DNA of 64,000 nt from Helicoverpa zea (lineage: Eukaryota; Arthropoda; Insecta; Lepidoptera; Noctuidae): contig NC_061480.1 of the NCBI RefSeq assembly GCF_022581195.2, forward strand, positions 7,139,479 to 7,203,478, in the 5' to 3' direction. The number at the start of each line of letters is the position of its first letter. The first letter of the stretch is position 1. The position numbers were made by a program, and so were the translations under genes. Below the pieces are notes generated by a model. The model did no database searches, was not told where the DNA came from, and saw only the letters and a list, made by a program, of their open reading frames with translations. Shown here one piece after another: positions 21,616 through 31,604 of this stretch.

Positions 21616-22039
21616 TCGAAAGAATTACCGCGGCTCTGGCTACCCCATGATGGGTTTTAGTCAGTAGGAGTCTGACTTCCCCACAGCGAGAGGGGAGTCA
21701 TTTGATGACTTCCCAGGTTAGGTAGGAGTCCTTTGAAGGCAGCGGCTGCCTTCTCCAGTTTGGGGCCGTAATGCAATGTTCCAAACATTGTGGAATTTTT
21801 TGGTATTTTCAAAGTCAAATAGCAGCCGGGGGGTTAATTGTAGACGATTCTTGTAATAGTAAAAAATGTTCAGGGCATTATTCTCTACAAGAATATATTA
21901 TTTTTTTACTCTGGCCGGCACTTTCAGTTTTGGGTACGAAATGGATGATCTCCTTTAATTGTGTAGTTGCACAAAGTTTTAATTTTAGTTCTAAATAAAC
22001 AAATAAAGTGTTCTTATATTAAAACGGATTCAACTACTT

Positions 22040-22622
22040 GTTACTTTTGGCATGAGGGCTTGGGTTCTAAAGGTTCTACAGAAAGAGGAACTTGCGTCTA
22101 CAAGTTTCTAGAGTCTAGAGAAAGTTGCTGAAGAGCATCCAAATTTCGATGTTGTTTTCTACAGTGATAATTGTTGTGGTCAACAAAAAAATAGGTACGT
22201 ATCATATCATTTTTGACGGTGAATATTTTTATGTAATTATTAACTGTATATTTTTTATTTTTAGATTAGTGTTCAGCATGTATTATTATGCTGTCAAAAA
22301 TTTAGCTTTAAATTCTGTGTGCCATAAGTTTTTAATCAGTGGCCTTAGTCAAAATGAAGGCGATAATGCCCATTCTTTGATTGAAAAATCAATAAAAAGG
22401 GCAAAAAAGTCTGGACCCATATACGTACCAGATCAATATGTTAATTTGATACGAGATGCTAAAAAAAGAGGAAACCCTTTCATTGTTCATGAGATGCATT
22501 TCAGTAACTTTTATTACTTGAAAGCACTGACTGAAGAGCAAGCCATTAATTACCAGAAAAACACTAACGGGAATATAATAAAACGGGAAATTATAAGTGT
22601 GATTAAACTTCTAATTTTATAA
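22040..22622 (+). pseudogene. Unclassified transposase family, C-terminal half (spliced)
   Basis: Exon 22040-22194 reads WHEGLGSKGSTERGTCVYKFL and FDVVFYSDNCCGQQKNR. A 70-nt intron (GTACGT...TTTTTAG, 22195-22264) joins in phase to an exon reading YYYAVKNLALNSVCHKFLISGLSQNEGDNAHS, GPIYVPDQYVNLIRDAKKRGNP and a basic end; stop at 22622. The YSDNCCGQ, HKFL-SG-xxNEGDxxHS and GPIYVPxQYVxLI motifs recur in many arthropod genes that behave as transposon proteins. The paired acidic residues suggest an RNase-H-fold nuclease (inference). The N-terminal half is missing upstream; a separate copy of the N-terminal half lies downstream at 23440. The 3' half is intact, with clean splice signals. Confidence 0.6.
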
Positions 22623-23440
22623 CTAAGCAACGGGGAAATGACATAGCCTCTAATAAACTAATCCGTCTTTTTTACAACGCCAACTAAATATTCTATAGAA
22701 AGCTTCAAGTAAAGATCATCTATTATTGTGACTTGTCCTTCTTATTTATAAATTGTCATCTAATTTACTAACTCGGCCTCGTTTTTAGTATATTGCCATT
22801 TATAACCTTCAATTAAAAAATTGTATTAAAAATTGAAGTTAGTGACGAAAACGAATCGCTGCAAAACCGACTCCACGTAGTCTTGTCTGCCCTACCCCTA
22901 GAGTGGAATTCAAAACCGCGTAGGCGCGGAGGGGCGAGGCGGACTGCGAGCTGAGGCGCAGGTAGTTTCAGCGCTCGCGCATGGTGAGCGTGAAAACCAT
23001 CTGCGACGATAAGCTCGCATGGGACCGCCGGAGCCCCGCAGCGCCGGAGCTGTGACAGAAGCCATGCTTGCTGCATGTTGCATGCTTAAATTTTAAACGA
23101 CGACGACGAAGCGACGTACGTTTGGGAACCCCAGTATATTAATTAGTATTTGGAAAATATTCTAGCGATCGTTAGCTTTTTTAGCCAGGTAAAAATTACC
23201 AAATTAGAACTCATGGTATTACTTAATTGGTAACATGAGGAGGATCCGTAAAACGTACTTTAGATAAACATGTTGCATATGGTGCCGATGCAACAAATGC
23301 CTCTCAAATATATTACTTTTTGACCCAATGCTTTAAGATTACTAAGTTTTTTCTTGTAGACGACAGTCAAATCGAAAACTACACGGCAAAACTTCAAAAC
23401 CTCAAAACGTTGACTGGTACATTAAATTAACATTAAGTAA
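22623..23440. other. Spacer with GC-rich patch, no gene
   Basis: 22815-23100 is GC-rich (cgcggaggggcgaggcgg, two copies of a ccggagc phrase) inside AT-rich DNA; an 87-codon minus-strand frame there has no recognisable motif. It may be a leader of a mobile element. 23100-23440 has scattered coding-like fragments of the transposase that follows. Confidence 0.25.
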
Positions 23441-24130
23441 TCACGTTAAATGATAGTGAGACAAAGGAGATAAAATATAGAGATTTAAGCTGCTATTGTG
23501 GTGATGTAAAAGGACAATGTTTATGCTTTTCACCTCAGTATCATTCCCAGATTAATGCCACTGCTCGTAGCATCAACTTTAATAATATGACTCAAAGACA
23601 GAATTTATTCAGAAGTTTTTGGAAATTGGGCGACTTAGTCAGACAGTGGGAGTATATAAATAAATATTGCGATAACAATCCTAAATGACGTTTTACTACT
23701 GAAACGAATTCCAGACGTAATCATACTATTCAGTACAATTTGCCAAAAGTAGACGACGGCACAGAAAAAACAAAGGTATGCAAGACGATGTTCCTTAATA
23801 CTTTTGACATTAAAGAAGGTTTGGTATAGTCGGCTCTAAGCTAATTAAATGATGAAGGCACTGTTTCTGTGGATGCCCGTGGTACCCATACAAATTACAG
23901 AAAAGTTATTACTGAAGAAATGAAATCTATGATCTATATGTCTATGATCACATCAACAGTTTTGCGCCTATTGAGTCACATTACGTGAGAAGTCGCTCTT
24001 CAAAAGTATATCTGGATGGATCTCTTAGTATAGCCCGAATGTATCTTTTTTACCAAGAATGGGAAGGTAAAATTCATTCCTGTATATACGCTAAAAAAAG
24101 AACAGCAACTTCCTTTGTAAAACATCGTAT
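23440..24130 (+). pseudogene. Unclassified transposase family, N-terminal/middle fragment
   Basis: Broken frames read YRDLSCYCGDVKGQCLCFSP, then RNLFRSFWKLGDLVRQWEYI, a TTETNSRRNHTIQYNLP block, KVCKTMFLNTFDIKEGLV, DEGTVSVDARGTHTN, and HINSFAPIESHYVRSRSSK with YLDGSLSIARMYLFY. At least five stops or frame changes interrupt it. The FWKLGDxxRQxxYI and VCKTxFLNTxxIxExxV motifs precede, in intact relatives, the YSDNCCGQ region seen at 22040. The gene order (C-terminal half upstream of N-terminal half) shows that two different copies are involved. Confidence 0.6.
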
Positions 24131-24600
24131 CTGCCACTAACAAAAAATCACTTGACTAAAACATGTTGTTATGAATTCCGAGCGTATCTGCAATAATTCT
24201 TTATTTAAGAAATCAAAATTGAATCATAAAATTTGACTTACAATTATCATTATTAATCAGTTTCAAAACAATCGCTTCAGTAGTTTTGGAGTAATAACTT
24301 GACCAACTTATGATAACTTTGTAATTGCTCTCCTGTAAAATTGACGTTTTTCACATACGGACTTATGCGTAGGACGTGTCGATATGATGACTTGATTACT
24401 AATTTTACTTAAATTGCCAAAAATAGAGAATAGGATGCTTCCAGCTTAACTGATAAGCAATTAAGACTGATTTTCTTTTTTGTAATAATTTAGAAGTTAT
24501 ATACTGATTAAGTTTTAAAATTTTAAAATGAAGATAACGTGGTTGTTATGTTGTTAATTATTATAAGTTTGTTAATTAAGAGTTAATTCATTATTAAACG
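24131..24600. other. AT-rich spacer
   Basis: No coding sequence, repeat boundary or RNA gene recognised. Confidence 0.3.
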
Positions 24601-24604
24601 ATGA

Positions 24605-24840
24605 TTAAAAACTCGATGTACCAAAGTACAGTCTTAACGGAGGCAGCTAAGTACCAGTTTCACAAACAGCGGCTGCCTATCTGACCTCCTCAACCCAGTA
24701 CCGGGGCAACCCAATACCCCTAGGTAAGACTGCTTGTCAGACTTACTGGCCTCTGACTACCCATAAAGACATCTAAATATGTGCAAATGGTAGCCAGGAC
24801 CCAGGTACAGTTAGCCGGGACCAAGTACACTTTATCATGC
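24605..24840 (-). mobile_element. SINE fragment (GATGATGA-tail family)
   Basis: On the minus strand it matches the body of the SINE at 55021-55385: gtaagtctgacaagcagt, ctgggttgaggaggtcagata, ggcagccgctg and accagt(act)tagct. The tRNA-like head is missing. Confidence 0.6.
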
Positions 24841-24849
24841 CCTCCAAAA

Positions 24850-25749
24850 CTCAGAACGAAATAATATTGTACAAATTTCTAACTACTATATCAAGCTCAC
24901 TTAGCAGACTTAGTACAGTCTTCAAATGAATTTTCATTTCAATAGTAATATGATTTCAATAGTGATATGGTAACATTGTACTGTATGTTACCCTGGTTTC
25001 ATTGTATACCCAGATGTAAGACACAATGTACAACTGTTTTCCCAAACATCATAAAATGAATTAGTAGAAAACCGACCAATAACCTTCTGCAACCATGACA
25101 ACAACTATAATATACGAAAAAGCTTTTCAAGACGATGCAACCAATAAGAAAATAAAACCGACAAATATAGACCACAACCTTTTGCGAATTTCATTATAAG
25201 ACAAATCATCATCATGCCTTCATTCCAATTTTTGTATAATTTTAAGACAAATCATGCACATTTATAAATAAGATAGAAAATAGATTGATGGCATATAAAC
25301 ACCAATTATAATTTTCAAACACATACATAAATACTAGGTACATACATAATATTAATACAGATGAATAACAAGCACTTTTTCACGATGTAAAACAACCAGT
25401 TATTAAGATAAACTATTTTACTGGAACACATTTTATCAAACAACTTTTTAAAATATTTTTGTATGTCATAAGTTAGTAATTATTAAGTAAATAGAGATGT
25501 ATTCAAATAACGAATGAAGACAAAGGTGTTCATTTTGAGAAATAAATAAGTTTCAACTTTCTTTTCAATGCAATAGTATTGAAGAATACAGGAAGTGACC
25601 TTTATAATATCTGAATACAATGTACAAATTAATAAATAACTGTAGCCAATCTGAAAACATCTGCTGCCATGAAGGCATTTAAGAAATTAAATTGAAAACC
25701 AACATCATCACCTCCCGAGCCTTTTTCCAAGTTACTTTTACTATGTTGA
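24850..25749. other. AT-rich region, probably 3' flank or UTR
   Basis: No open frame of note. Lies downstream of the minus-strand stop codon at 25928 and could be its 3' untranslated region; several minus-strand aataaa motifs are possible but none is singled out. Confidence 0.2.
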
Positions 25750-25860
25750 CTGAAGTCGACACTTCCAATCTAACCAAATGCAGCTGAGTACCAGTATTTT
25801 ACAAGGAGCGACAGCCTATCTGACCTCAACCCAGTTAGCCAGGCAATAATTTGATAACCA
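25750..25860 (-). mobile_element. SINE fragment (same family)
   Basis: Minus-strand match to the 3' body of the 55021-55385 SINE (ctgggttgaggtcagataggct; ctggtactcagctgcat). Tail and head are lost. Confidence 0.55.
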
Positions 25861-25927
25861 ACTTTTAAGACTCAAAAATCTCGCCAATTCAGACCAAAAC
25901 TGAACACTTCAAAATGGTAATTTGTTC

Positions 25928-27006
25928 TCAAGAATATGGAAAGAAAATAAATTGAAGCTGCATCTTGTGAATAAGATGGTTGCTTGATAATAATTCTTGA
26001 GGTCTTCGCCATTTGTTTATTGAATTCTTCATTGAACTAATCACAGCCTCCTTTCCTGAAAATAAAGAATATACGTACCGGTTACTTTTTTATCTATAAT
26101 TATATTGTAAAGGGGAAACACTTTCTTTGGTTGATTTTAACTAAAACGCGCTGAGAGTACAAACAGATTTTAAAAAGCAGCTGTAGACTATATTTTGTCC
26201 AGGTTCAGGCAGAAATTAACCCAGGGACACAGTAAAAGATTCACATTTCACCAGTTTATGGAATTTGCTGTATAATTTATTGTGCATGGAAAACATGTGG
26301 AATTTATAAACTCTCACTTTATGTAGAGAGCTGTCATTTGTAAATTTGAACTTGACAATGTGCCAATAATCATCCTACTACGAATTAATAACTTTTATCT
26401 ATACTAATATTATAAAGCTGAAGAGTTTGTTTGTTTCTTTGTTTGAACGTGCTAATCTCAGGAACTACTGGTCCGATTTGAAAATTTCTTTCAGTGTTAG
26501 ATTTATCGAGGAAGGCTATAGGCTACTTTTTATCCGGGTTCGTACACAGGTTCCCACGGGATGCGGGTGGAACCGCTGGCAGAAGCTAGTTTTATTATAA
26601 TTATATTTCCTGTATTTCCTACTTGTCGCAGCAGCCTAGTAGTGAAGAGTTCCATTCAGGGACAGGCAAGTAGCAATGCAATTTTATAAGTCTGTAAGTG
26701 CTCTTGTAAGTTTATCTTAGACACCAATGACTGATTAAAGGTGAAGGAAATCTGAATTACCTAGATAGTAGATTAGAAATCTACCAAACCATAATGAACA
26801 AGCACGGTGATTAACTCTCAATACTTGTGTGAGAGGAGGATGCAGCCCGGCATGAATTGGTGTTTATGGTAATGATAAGGAGTACGGTTATAAAGTACTG
26901 AAAAAAAAGGAAAATAATTAAGTATGTAATACCTGAATCATGCGAAGCAAGCACTCTTGACAACATCTCTATCAACCCAGCAGATGCAGGCTTAATGGCC
27001 AAAAAC
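25928..27006 (-). CDS. Two 3' exons of an unidentified gene, complement(join(25928..26055,26933..27006))
   Basis: Exon A (27006 down to 26933) follows TTATTTTCAG and ends TCAG|GTATTAC. Only one phase is open, reading FLAIKPASAGLIEMLSRVL. Exon B (26055 to 25928) follows TTTATTTTCAG. The join completes a Gly codon exactly, and reading continues EAVISSMKNSINKWRRPQEL to a TGA 42 codons on. Two good splice sites in matching phase and sensible composition favour a real host gene whose upstream exons were not found. The exon at 31028-31139 has the same entry phase. Product not recognised. A Helitron and a SINE piece lie in the intron. Confidence 0.45.
26398..26589 (+). mobile_element. Helitron-like element, 192 bp
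   Basis: Begins TCTATACTAATATTATAAA after A and ends gcagaagCTAG before T. Short relative of 13958-14497, lying in the intron between exons A and B of the minus-strand gene. Confidence 0.7.
26610..26730 (+). mobile_element. SINE fragment (head and early body)
   Basis: Matches 55070-55165: caggcaag, a shared taagtttat(c/a)ttagacaccaatgactg stretch. Truncated at both ends. Confidence 0.45.
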
Positions 27007-27009
27007 CTG

Positions 27010-28144
27010 AAAATAAACACAAAAAATAAGTATTTATTATACACATAGATATGAAACAAGTTGTGGTGTCCTAGTTCTGGTCTTTAACAATCATTCTCAA
27101 TATTCTTAACCCTACCTCTGTTCATTAGCTTGGAGATAGATTTGCCCCATACAAGTTATGTCAACTAGATAAAATGTTGGGAACGGGTAAAAGTACTTAT
27201 GTACTCTAAAGTGTAAGTGTGCATAAACTGTATTAAATACAACTTCTATACAGTTATGCAACCTCCCTTGATTAATGCCCTATCCAACACAGTAAGAATC
27301 ATGGACATTAGGCAAGTAGATAATGAGATTAGCATGTTTAAGCAAACACTCTTCCTTCAGCTTTGTAATAAATACAAGTCATTTTCACATAGTTTCACTT
27401 TGCCTGTGGGAACTACTGCCCATACCTAGATAAAATATAGCCTGTTTTTAAGACTTAGGGGCGGAGTTGAAAGAATTAAACTACGAAGGACAGTTAGATA
27501 GATAAGAAATCAAAACCGCGATACAAAACATTAACTACAATAATAATTGGTCAGTGCGTCGTCATAGAGGATTGGCTTTTAGCTTTAAATTACTGCAATC
27601 AAGATGGTTTTGTACCTAAAAGGCAGTTGAAGTTATAGCAATCTACATGCAATCGAACTTTTCTGCTAAATACAAAGTTAATTGATTAAAAATGTTACTC
27701 ACCATATAATCTTCTATTGTTTGAGATGTCACAGGTGTTATTAGAAGTATTAAATTAACTGTTTTTGCTAAATACTAGCTGCGCCGAACTACGATTTCGA
27801 AAAGAAAGAATGAAGGGGCGATCGGAAGGAAGGAAGGAAGGAATGAAGGAATTCAATAGATGGAAGTTGTTCCGAAGACAGTGTTACCAATTCTTGAAAA
27901 TATTTACCCCTAGAACTGCAGTAAAAAACACAATTATCATAATAAAACTCGTTGACACGACAGTACAATAGAAAAGTTCCAGAGTTATATGAAACAAGTT
28001 AGTAACATCAATACTAACCAACGAATTTCCAATAAGCAAAGATCACGGAGAAACATGTGCCTTTGTCTTTATGACTATTTTTATGAATATCTGTCCATTT
28101 TTCACTCTAAACTGTCAGAATCACTCTGTTCCAATTATTTTATA
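27010..28144. other. Intergenic/intronic sequence
   Basis: No firm gene. A (GGAA)n tract lies at about 27824-27848. A minus-strand splice-donor-like ATG|GTGAGT is present near 27702 but its only open phase does not fit the next exon at 27006, so it was not linked. Confidence 0.25.
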
Positions 28145-28455
28145 TGTCGGCGCCGCCGTAGAGAATATGAGAATACGTCGGATTAGAGTGACAGCTGAGG
28201 AAGTGTCACTCTGACGGAGCGTCAAGTTGGGAGCAGCGCGGGAACTTTGACACAAAGAAAGAGCCCGCGCGCCCTCACCAGGCGAATCGTCTCAATTCGA
28301 CGTCGTAATTTAGTTTATTGTTTGTTTTTCACCACAATTGTTATTTCTAACTATAAAGTGTACTCAAGACAGTGCTGGCATTATTATTCATTATAAACTA
28401 AGCGTCTGCGGCTAGAGTGATGGAGATTTCTGATGTTGGTAACGAAGAGCCGACA
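28145..28455 (+). repeat. 5' LTR
   Basis: 311 bp, TG...CA, identical to the 3' LTR except for gctggcatt (here, near 28376) versus gctgacatt (near 30926). A CAC/TATAAAG-like stretch near 28352 may be its promoter. Confidence 0.92.
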
Positions 28456-28470
28456 TCAGAAGTGGGATGC
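28456..28470 (+). other. Primer binding site, tRNA-Leu type
   Basis: TCAGAAGTGGGAT directly after the LTR equals the complement of the 3' end of insect tRNA-Leu, short of the terminal CCA-side bases. This tRNA would prime minus-strand DNA synthesis. Confidence 0.6.
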
Positions 28471-29109
28471 AATCCGAATGCCCACATGCGTTTCAAATTC
28501 GCCATCCGAAGATAAATTTCTACCCACTAACAAAAAAAAATAATGTAACGTCGATAATTTGAAATGGAGTTTGTAGTAAAAGATTTATTAAGAATTTCAG
28601 CGAAGGTACAAGTATGGTAACCACGGTTAAGGTAATGGTATCGTTTTCCATTGTTACATGTCAAGCTAGTTATTGAGGGTATGCTAGAAAATTAACCGAA
28701 TCTCTTTTTTTTTCATGTTTCAACAATGACGGTGGTTATTGTGCAATATGGCGACAAAATTACTGCGGAGCATCCCAGCCGCCTGCCAGGAGCCCAACGT
28801 GTCATCGTGACTTCGGAGTGTTGGTGCTCGTGCATCTCCGTGGCTGGCTTCACGTTCGCGAAAGCCGCTGTACTGCGCGCCATGGCGATGTGCGCATCGT
28901 CACGCACGTTGAGTGGAAACCCGGTGAGACCGTTCCATTTTTGCTTTATGTTGAGGTTATTTGCCTTACGACATTTATAAACTTGAGAGGCAGTTTCAGT
29001 CTCGTTGTTTAGTGGGAGTGCTTATTAATTAGTGGAATCGTAGATAATCAGAATCAGAAACCGTGAACCTAGGTTTGATCCCAGAGTTGAAAATTATTAG
29101 TTACCTGCC
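28471..29109 (+). other. Non-coding internal part of the LTR element
   Basis: Lies where gag and the start of pol should be. Overlapping 60-84-codon frames at 28713-29012 on both strands show no retroviral motif. Confidence 0.4.
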
Positions 29110-29672
29110 GAATTCAAGAAATTTTGTACTGAGCACAAAATCAGTCTTCATTTCATTACAACAGGTTCTAGTAGAGCGAATGGTCAAGTAGAGAGAGTCA
29201 TGAGAACGTTGAAAAGCTTGCTTACAATAGTAGAAAATGAACAGAACAAAACATGGCGTGACCAACCAGGCAATATTCAGTTAGCGCTAAATAGTACGAA
29301 ATCCACAGTGACTAAATACTCACCAACAGAATTAATGTTCGGGATTCGCGACAATCATTGGGTATGTCTAAAATTTATATCGCACAATCGGACGAGGAAA
29401 TTAAAAGGTTAGATTTAGAATCCGTTAGAGAGAATGCGTCAAATAATATCGAAAAGGCTGCATTAGCAGACACTCGTCGGTTTAATCGTGGTCGCGCCAA
29501 TATCAAACCATTCACCAAGGGTGACTTTGTTTTTCTCAAAACTGGTGAATGAAACCAAACTAAATTAGACAAGAAGTTTAAAGGGCCATTCATTATAACA
29601 TCGGTATTAGAAAATGATCGCTACGAACTGAAAAATATTAACGGTTCAAATCGCGTTTACAAATGCTCATGA
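29110..29672 (+). pseudogene. Integrase fragment of the LTR element
   Basis: Reads EFKKFCTEHKISLHFIT, SRANGQVERVMRTLKSLL (end of the catalytic core with the conserved Glu of the DDE triad) and PTELMFGIR. A one-base frame change near 29355 leads to DTRRFNRGRAN and KPFTKGDFVFLK, the C-terminal DNA-binding module. A stop at about 29550 and a later frame change follow. The zinc-binding N-terminus and first two catalytic acidic residues are absent. It would have inserted the cDNA copy into the genome; this copy cannot. Confidence 0.8.
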
Positions 29673-29676
29673 GAAC

Positions 29677-29955
29677 TTGCGTCCAGTACCTAAGGGACAT
29701 ACCGGTTTACTTGAAATCACTGACAGCCTATTGAATGAAGAGGAGACCGTGTCGGCGTCGGATGAATTGACACAAAACAGCAATGATTTCGGTGATACTC
29801 CACATTTCGGGGATATGTTGCGTGCAGACTCGGTCACTGCTTCAGCTGATTCTGAAACGCTCACTGCGTGGTCAGATACACTTAGCTTCTATGACTCTGA
29901 CACCTTAGATGTACAATATGAAGTCGAAGTTCATACTGAGCAGGATCGTCCATAA
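29677..29955 (+). pseudogene. Acidic C-terminal tail after integrase
   Basis: A 92-codon frame rich in Ser, Thr, Asp and Glu (EEETVSASDEL; DTPHFGDML; SDTLSFYDSDTL) follows the integrase module in a plausible continuing position and ends at 29955. It may be the tail of Pol or the start of an accessory reading frame. No known domain. Confidence 0.35.
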
Positions 29956-30029
29956 CAGAAAGGTTAGTTACTGTGTTATGTATTATGAATGAGTATGTGT
30001 GATAGATCAAGGTTGAGAGACAGTGCAGT

Positions 30030-30465
30030 CCGGTCTATGTTTGTGGTTGTGTTATACAAGCTGGTCGAAGGGACGCACTCGTCCGGTCCATGCTTGTGAC
30101 AAACTGGTCGAAGGGGCAGTGTCGTCCGGTCCATGTCGCTTTGGCGGCTGGTCGAAGGGACGCACTCGTCCGGTCCATGTTTGTGGTTGTGTTATACAGG
30201 CTGGTCGAAGGGGCAGTGTCGTCCGCTCCATGTCGCTTTGGCGGCTGGTCGAAGGGACGCACTCGTCCGGTTCATGCTTGTGACAAACTGGTCGAAGGGG
30301 CAGTGTCGTCCGGTCCATGTCGCTTTGGCGGCTGGTCGAAGGGACGCACTCGTCCGGTCCATGTTTGTGGTTTTGTGTTATACAACTGGTCGAAGGGACA
30401 GTGTTGTCCGGTCCATGTCGCTTTGGTGGCTGGTCGAAGGGACGCACTCGTCCGGTCCACGTTGT
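30030..30465 (+). repeat. Minisatellite, nine 43-54-bp units with higher-order order
   Basis: Units begin ctggtcgaaggg at 30061, 30104, 30148, 30201, 30245, 30288, 30332, 30386 and 30430, spacing 43, 44, 53, 44, 43, 44, 54, 44. Odd units carry gacgcactcgtccggtcc and even units a gcagtg(t)cgtccggtcc variant, giving a repeat of about 184 bp. It lies between the pol remnant and the 3' LTR, where it makes long but meaningless frames on both strands. Confidence 0.9.
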
Positions 30466-30695
30466 GGTGTGTAATGTTACGGTGTATGAAGTTATGGTGT
30501 GTAAAGCTGTAGTATATAAAGTCGCCGTGTGTAAAGTTGTTGTGTGGGCAAAATGTTGCTTCTGTATTATGGTAGACATTATGGCATTATGTTCGTCAGG
30601 GTGGACGAGCGGATCATTAGCCGTGTACTGTTTTAATCTTTCCAGGACGCCAATAAACTACTACGTCCGAGGACGGACGATTGTCAGTCTGGCCG

Positions 30696-31006
30696 TGTCG
30701 GCGCCGCCGTAGAGAATATGAGAATACGTCGGATTAGAGTGACAGCTGAGGAAGTGTCACTCTGACGGAGCGTCAAGTTGGGAGCAGCGCGGGAACTTTG
30801 ACACAAAGAAAGAGCCCGCGCGCCCTCACCAGGCGAATCGTCTCAATTCGACGTCGTAATTTAGTTTATTGTTTGTTTTTCACCACAATTGTTATTTCTA
30901 ACTATAAAGTGTACTCAAGACAGTGCTGACATTATTATTCATTATAAACTAAGCGTCTGCGGCTAGAGTGATGGAGATTTCTGATGTTGGTAACGAAGAG
31001 CCGACA
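30696..31006 (+). repeat. 3' LTR
   Basis: 311-bp partner of 28145-28455 with one substitution. The sequence just before it lacks an obvious purine tract. Confidence 0.92.
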
Positions 31007-31027
31007 TATAAAATAAAATGAGATTTA

Positions 31028-31139
31028 TTATTTAAATTGTAAAGGACATTGTTCGTCGTCCATACATAGTTCGCCTAAGACCCAACAGAGAGCTGTATTT
31101 ACTCTTTGGGTTGTAGATAATGTATATATTCGATTGAAC
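31028..31139 (-). CDS. Terminal exon of an unidentified minus-strand gene
   Basis: An acceptor TTTTAATTTAG at 31140 is followed by G plus 36 codons (FNRIYTLSTTQRVNTALCWV ... CPLQFK) and a TAA at 31028-31030, overlapped by an AATAAA poly-A signal. The other two phases are closed early. The young LTR element inserted only 21 bp beyond the stop, at 31007. The entry phase is the same as that of exon A at 26933-27006, so the two could be alternative last exons of one gene (inference). Upstream exons not found. Product not recognised. Confidence 0.4.
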
Positions 31140-31359
31140 CTAAATTAAAATAACGGACACTTATGAGAATTCTGAAAAAATGAAAACAATTTCGGGTTTT
31201 GAGGTTATAATCATCAATGAATCGTCAATAAAAACATCCGGTATGTAGCAATAACTGTCAAAATGTCAATGTTGTCGTCTGTCAATTATTCACCAACTGT
31301 CAGTGTAGACATTAATGCTCGTTTCAAACAGCTCTTTCAATCGAGATTTTTGATACATT

Positions 31360-31604
31360 ATGGCTAATTACGGTTCCGGGACATCTAAGCGGACTGTGTA
31401 AGTAAAAATCATTATATATAAAGTGTTGAGAATACTAACGCTTATCTGTTTCAAACTCTAAGAGTGCTGTTACACAGACTTGGCTGTATGAGTTATAATA
31501 CCTTTGCCTATAATAAGTCTCAAATGGAACCAAAAATCAATAGAACTATCAAGATGGAAGCTAAGGACGGAAGTGAATACTTTTTAAAATGTTTTCGAAA
31601 TTAA
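31360..31604 (+). CDS. Small two-exon gene, join(31360..31397,31463..31604), 59 aa
   Basis: ATG at 31360 opens MANYGSGTSKRTV; donor GT|GTAAGT at 31398, 65-nt intron, acceptor CTCTAAG at 31462. The join completes a Val codon and reading continues LLHRLGCMSYNTFAY, QMEPKINRTIKMEAKDGSEYF to TAA at 31604. Total is 180 nt, 60 codons with stop. Upstream are tgtcaa/tgtca phrases common near insect promoters, and an aataaa lies near 31738. The protein is basic, has no signal peptide or membrane segment, and I do not recognise it. It lies on the strand opposite the exon at 31028-31139, so the two are divergent or nested. Evidence is splice phase and composition only. Confidence 0.45.

Larger units (their letters stand above)
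16190..21961. mobile_element. Large inverted-repeat (foldback) element, interrupted twice
   Basis: Left arm 16190-16454 plus 20040 to about 20440; right arm about 20895-21961 in reverse complement. Matching blocks include aaggagatcat/atgatctcctt at the outer ends, ggccccaaactggagaaggc, the paired homopolymer tracts c(13)/g(13) near 20343 and 20982, and ccgcggtaactctttcgaac near the centre. The unique centre (about 20440-20895) is GC-rich and has a 154-codon ORF in a repeat-like context with no known motif. The left arm is split by an hAT element and the right arm by a SINE, each with target duplications. No transposase of its own was found. Confidence 0.65.
28145..31006 (+). mobile_element. 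Young, internally deleted Ty3/Gypsy-type LTR retrotransposon
   Basis: Two 311-bp LTRs differing at a single base flank 2,240 bp of internal sequence, and the whole is bounded by TATA at 28141-28144 and 31007-31010. LTR ends are TGTCGGC...GCCGACA. The internal part has a tRNA-Leu-type primer site, a decayed integrase and a minisatellite, but no gag, protease or reverse transcriptase. It is therefore non-autonomous and was probably mobilised by a relative. The near-identical LTRs mean recent insertion, whereas the integrase already has frame changes and a stop, so the element was defective when it moved. Confidence 0.9.

Noticed and set aside
27660..27760. First exon with donor ATG|GTGAGT on the minus strand
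   Set aside because: Phase does not match exon A at 27006 (an in-frame TAG arises), so it was not joined.
28713..29012. 64-84-codon frames as gag of the LTR element
   Set aside because: Both strands are open, no capsid or Cys/His motif, and the region lacks codon-like periodicity.
30030..30465. CRISPR-like spaced repeats
   Set aside because: Unit spacing is regular only as a minisatellite; the 'spacers' are themselves repeated and this is a eukaryotic LTR element.
30023..30712. Long overlapping frames on both strands over the minisatellite
   Set aside because: They follow from repeat units with lengths and composition free of stops; the translated repeats show no domain and both strands are equally open.
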